A stretch of DNA of 64,000 nt, from contig NC_035170.2 in the NCBI RefSeq assembly GCF_001659605.2, positions 14,708,265 to 14,772,264 on the forward strand, in the 5' to 3' direction. Under the pieces are notes generated by a model. It was not told the origin of the DNA and ran no database searches. It saw nothing but the letters and a program-made list of their open reading frames with translations. Every line of letters starts with the position of its first letter. The first letter of the stretch is position 1. Positions 63,101 to 64,000 of the stretch are shown in pieces. Origin of the DNA: Manihot esculenta. Its lineage: Eukaryota > Streptophyta > Magnoliopsida > Malpighiales > Euphorbiaceae. The translations under genes were made by a program, and so were the position numbers.

Positions 63101-64000
63101 AAATGATAACGTGCAAAATAAACGACAGTGCCTTTCTTATCCCAAAATATTATACTTATATATTATAAATAAAATTGTTATTTATTAGTAATCATTTATT
63201 TAAATGTTCATTTAAAATAAAACCTTAATTGTTTACTTTAATTAATGTAAAGTCATAGAACATTAAAAAAGTAACGATGGGGGCGCAAAATAAACGATAG
63301 TGCCAAAACATTAAAAAGGAAATGTTGGTCGCAAAATAAACAACCTTGCCTTTTTTAACCCAAAATATTATGCTCATACATTTTAAACAAAATATAATAA
63401 TTATTAGTAATTATTTATTCAAATATTCAATTAAAAAAAGTTGTTTAATAAGTGTAAATTCAAGAACATTAACAAAGAAAGGATGGGCGCAAAATAAACG
63501 ACAGTACCTTACTTACCCTAAAATATTATACTCATACATTATAAGCAAAATTGTTATTCATTAGTTATCGTTTATTCAAATATTTATCTAAAATAAAACA
63601 TTAATTGTTTACTTTAATTAGTTTAAAGTAAAGAACATTAAAAAAGAAACGATAGGGCGCGAAATAAACGACAGTGCTTTTCTTACCCAAAATATTATAC
63701 TCATACACTATAAATAAAATTGTTATTTCTTAGTAATCATTTATTCAAATATTCAATTAAAATAAAATTTTAATTGTTTACTTTAATAGGTTTGAAGTAG
63801 GAACGTTAAAAAAGAAACAATGTGCCAAAATAAATAACAGTGCTCTGCTTACCCTAAAATATTTTACTTATACATTATAAAAAAAAGTATTATATATTAG
63901 TAATCATTTATTCAAATATTCAATTAAATTAAAACTTTAATTGTTCACTTTAATTAGTTTAATGTCAAGAATATTAAAAAAGAAATAATGTGACGCAAAA
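60111..64000 (+). repeat. Terminal HOR copies with deletions
   Basis: Starts at 60111, 61112, 62058 and 63100. Shortening to 1,001 and 946 bp comes from internal losses. Near 60635 a monomer goes from tttaattag straight to cctttcttaccc. Near 61398 a C monomer jumps from cattttaaat to aagcgacagtgcc. The window ends inside a G-type head. One 72-codon frame at 63346-63564 is satellite read-through, not a gene. Confidence 0.8.

Larger units (their letters stand above)
47403..64000 (+). repeat. AT-rich satellite array, right part (16.6 kb, continues off the edge)
   Basis: The same monomer family, types and orientation as the left part, resuming inside the tag of a B-type monomer directly at the LTR end. 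A-type starts (aacgtgc tag) at 50240, 51463, 52518, 53573, 54837, 55893, 56947, 58002, 59056, 60111, 61112, 62058 and 63100 give mostly 1.05 kb periods. No other element, gene or inversion was seen. Confidence 0.95.

Noticed and set aside
63346..63564. 72-codon plus-strand frame near the right edge
   Set aside because: Satellite read-through across C and D monomers opened by small indels.
5867..64000. CRISPR-like array
   Set aside because: The unit is ~170 bp of contiguous tandem repeat with no unique spacers, in a plant context.
5867..64000. CENP-B box or telomere repeat in the satellite
   Set aside because: I found no match to the nttcgnnnnanncgggn pattern in the typical monomers and no ttta-ggg telomere runs. 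The centromere idea rests on array structure alone.
1..64000. A new multi-gene biological system
   Set aside because: Apart from retroelement remnants there is no coding sequence in the window. Novelty, if any, is in repeat architecture.

Overview
The window is non-genic plant DNA, most likely centromeric or pericentromeric, from a flowering plant and probably a eudicot. It consists of one very long AT-rich satellite array with LTR retrotransposons inserted into it. I see no host protein gene, tRNA, rRNA or CRISPR. The plant origin is inferred from the element lineages: two Athila-type Ty3/gypsy elements with tRNA-Asp primer sites, and one Tekay/Del-like chromovirus with an initiator-Met primer site. 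The species cannot be settled by eye. The third LTR reminds me of Euphorbiaceae repeats, but that is memory only.

Layout. 1-5866 is a nest of two Athila-type elements, both on the minus strand. A younger copy (gag, primer site and 5' LTR; the rest lies off the left edge) sits inside the gag of an older, decayed copy, whose 5' LTR abuts the satellite at 5866/5867. 5867-41540 is satellite. 41541-47402 is a minus-strand Tekay/Del-like element with a 2.2 kb 5' LTR and an open gag-protease-RT-RNase H frame carrying one TAG. It is cut off inside RNase H and joined to satellite through a short filler that looks copied from satellite. 47403-64000 is satellite again, in the same orientation and running off the right edge.

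Satellite organisation. The basic unit is about 160-170 bp. Monomers fall into recognisable types (called A-G here) told apart by a short variable tag just after an A-tract. They are ordered A-B-C-D-E-F-G into a higher-order repeat (HOR) of about 1,031-1,056 bp. B is only 47 bp, a partly deleted monomer kept in most HOR copies. Above this is a second level: a block of about 4.05 kb repeated from 9060 and 13114, a block of 3.03-3.12 kb repeated three times between 19315 and 28498, and a 2.11 kb HOR dimer at 54837-60110. Local variants include a 375 bp A-B-G mini-HOR and an 887 bp HOR lacking F. All monomers I read lie head-to-tail on the plus strand.

How the parts relate. The satellite is the host landscape and the retroelements are invaders. 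Shared rare variants on both sides of the Tekay-like insertion, and shared deletions between HOR copies, indicate turnover by block duplication. I saw no new gene system. The most interesting material is the multi-level HOR structure, the repair scar on the truncated element, near-palindromic clusters beside an LTR TATA box, and an in-frame TAA near the N-terminus of both Athila gags. All counts and shifts were read by hand and may be off by a few bases.
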